Part shown: positions 10,141 to 10,673 of the stretch, in pieces | Position numbering within the stretch: position 1 is the stretch's first letter | How the letters are laid out: each line of letters opens with the position of its first letter | Assembly: GCA_032229625.1 (NCBI GenBank) | Contig: JAVTVZ010000098.1 | Coordinates: 1 to 10,673 of the forward strand | Direction of reading: 5' to 3' | DNA length: 10,673 nt | DNA from: Kineosphaera sp032229625 | GTDB lineage: Bacteria > Actinomycetota > Actinomycetes > Actinomycetales > Dermatophilaceae | Made by a program: the position numbers and the translations under genes | The notes under the pieces: generated by a model | The model's input: only the letters and a program-made list of their open reading frames with translations | What the model was told of the DNA's origin: nothing | Databases searched by the model: none

Positions 10141-10673
10141 GTCCATCGGTCGACGAGTGTCGCCAGCACCCGCAGGTTGCGGGAGGTGCCGTCGCCGAGG
10201 TCACGCATCGCCTTGGCGCGCATGAGCTTGGAGGAGTGGATGTCGCCCTGGAGGAGCGCGTGGGCGGCGCGGCCGTGCACGCGCACGATGTCGGAGTCCG
10301 GATCGTCGGCACCCCACTCCTCGGCGGCTCGGACGGCCTCGGGCGTGGGTGCGGCGGCGAGGATCGTGACGAGCACCTGACGCACCGGGACGGGATGCTG
10401 CGCCACGGCGCGCTGCGCGTCCTGGGTGATCTCGCGAAGTTCGGCGGGGGTGAGCACGATCGTCGGCACCTCGAAGCCGCGGTCGCGCGCGTAGGCGTCC
10501 GCGAGCGCGGCCTCGACCTGCGCGGCGGGGCGCAGGGGCGAGGTCAGGCGCACGTTGCCGGTGGCGAGGTGGGTCGCGACGTCGCTGCCGCCCGCCGCCT
10601 GCGTCGCGGCGACGATGTCGGCGGTCGGGAAGCGTCGCCGGGCCCCGAGGTTGATGGCCCGCAAGAACGCGAT
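10137..10673 (-). CDS. DUF1697 domain-containing protein (partial, N-terminus beyond window)
   Basis: 178 residues are visible. The frame is open to the right edge, beginning ...IAFLRAINLGARR, so the true start lies a few codons outside. Three blocks typical of DUF1697 are seen: LRAINLGARRRFPTADI near the N-terminus (family form LRGINVGG), ATGNVRL about 40 residues in (family SGNVVF), and near the C-terminus GDIHSSKL followed by TSRNLRVLATL (family SKL and TTRNWNT..KL). The length agrees with the usual size of about 180 residues. The molecular function of the family is not established. The protein lacks membrane segments and is probably cytoplasmic. A TTG at 10664 could serve as a start within the window, but it would cut into the conserved first strand, so I treat the gene as truncated. 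It converges on the HAD gene with a 72-base gap. Confidence 0.9.
   Translation of the reverse strand: MAFLRAINLGARRRFPTADIVAATQAAGGSDVATHLATGNVRLTSPLRPAAQVEAALADAYARDRGFEVPTIVLTPAELREITQDAQRAVAQHPVPVRQVLVTILAAAPTPEAVRAAEEWGADDPDSDIVRVHGRAAHALLQGDIHSSKLMRAKAMRDLGDGTSRNLRVLATLVDRWT

Overview
The window is about 72% GC by eye, with GC-rich third codon positions, GTG as well as ATG starts, and a terminator hairpin without a U-tract. This points to a high-GC actinobacterium. Micrococcales is my guess, but nothing here fixes the family. The sequence is a draft scaffold with three runs of exactly 100 Ns. Two of these gaps have the same 55 bases on both sides, as expected when two contigs that share one k-mer are scaffolded instead of merged. 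The third gap has no shared flank and is probably truly missing sequence.

Layout, left to right. (1) 1-1583, minus: a KefB-type CPA2 cation:proton antiporter with a C-terminal RCK/TrkA-N domain, cut by the window edge. (2) 1711-3126, minus: an MFS sugar-porter symporter, followed by a strong terminator hairpin and preceded by a regulatory region with inverted repeats and a false gap. (3) 3500-4372, minus: an ABC-2 permease. (4) 4369-7682, minus: one long gene interrupted by a false gap. Removing the gap and the duplicated 55 bases restores a 1052-residue reading frame: signal peptide, CocE/peptidase-S15-like alpha/beta hydrolase, PepX_C-like beta-sandwich, one transmembrane helix, BcrA-like ABC ATPase and an acidic tail. 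Its stop overlaps the permease start (ATGA), so the two form a translationally coupled operon. (5) 7725-7824: the unresolved gap. (6) 7825-8938, minus: a polytopic membrane protein of unknown function that lacks its C-terminus. (7) 8939-9176: a divergent intergenic region with several perfect inverted repeats. (8) 9177-10064, plus: a Cof-type HAD hydrolase. (9) 10137-10673, minus: a DUF1697 protein, convergent with the HAD gene and cut at its N-terminus by the window edge.

The antiporter, sugar transporter, HAD and DUF1697 genes look like ordinary housekeeping or accessory genes. The notable element is the hydrolase-ATPase fusion with its permease. It appears to tie an extracytoplasmic serine hydrolase to the cytoplasmic motor of an ABC-2 exporter through one polypeptide. 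A draft annotation would probably miss this, because the false gap splits the gene into an apparent secreted hydrolase and an ATPase with an odd N-terminus.
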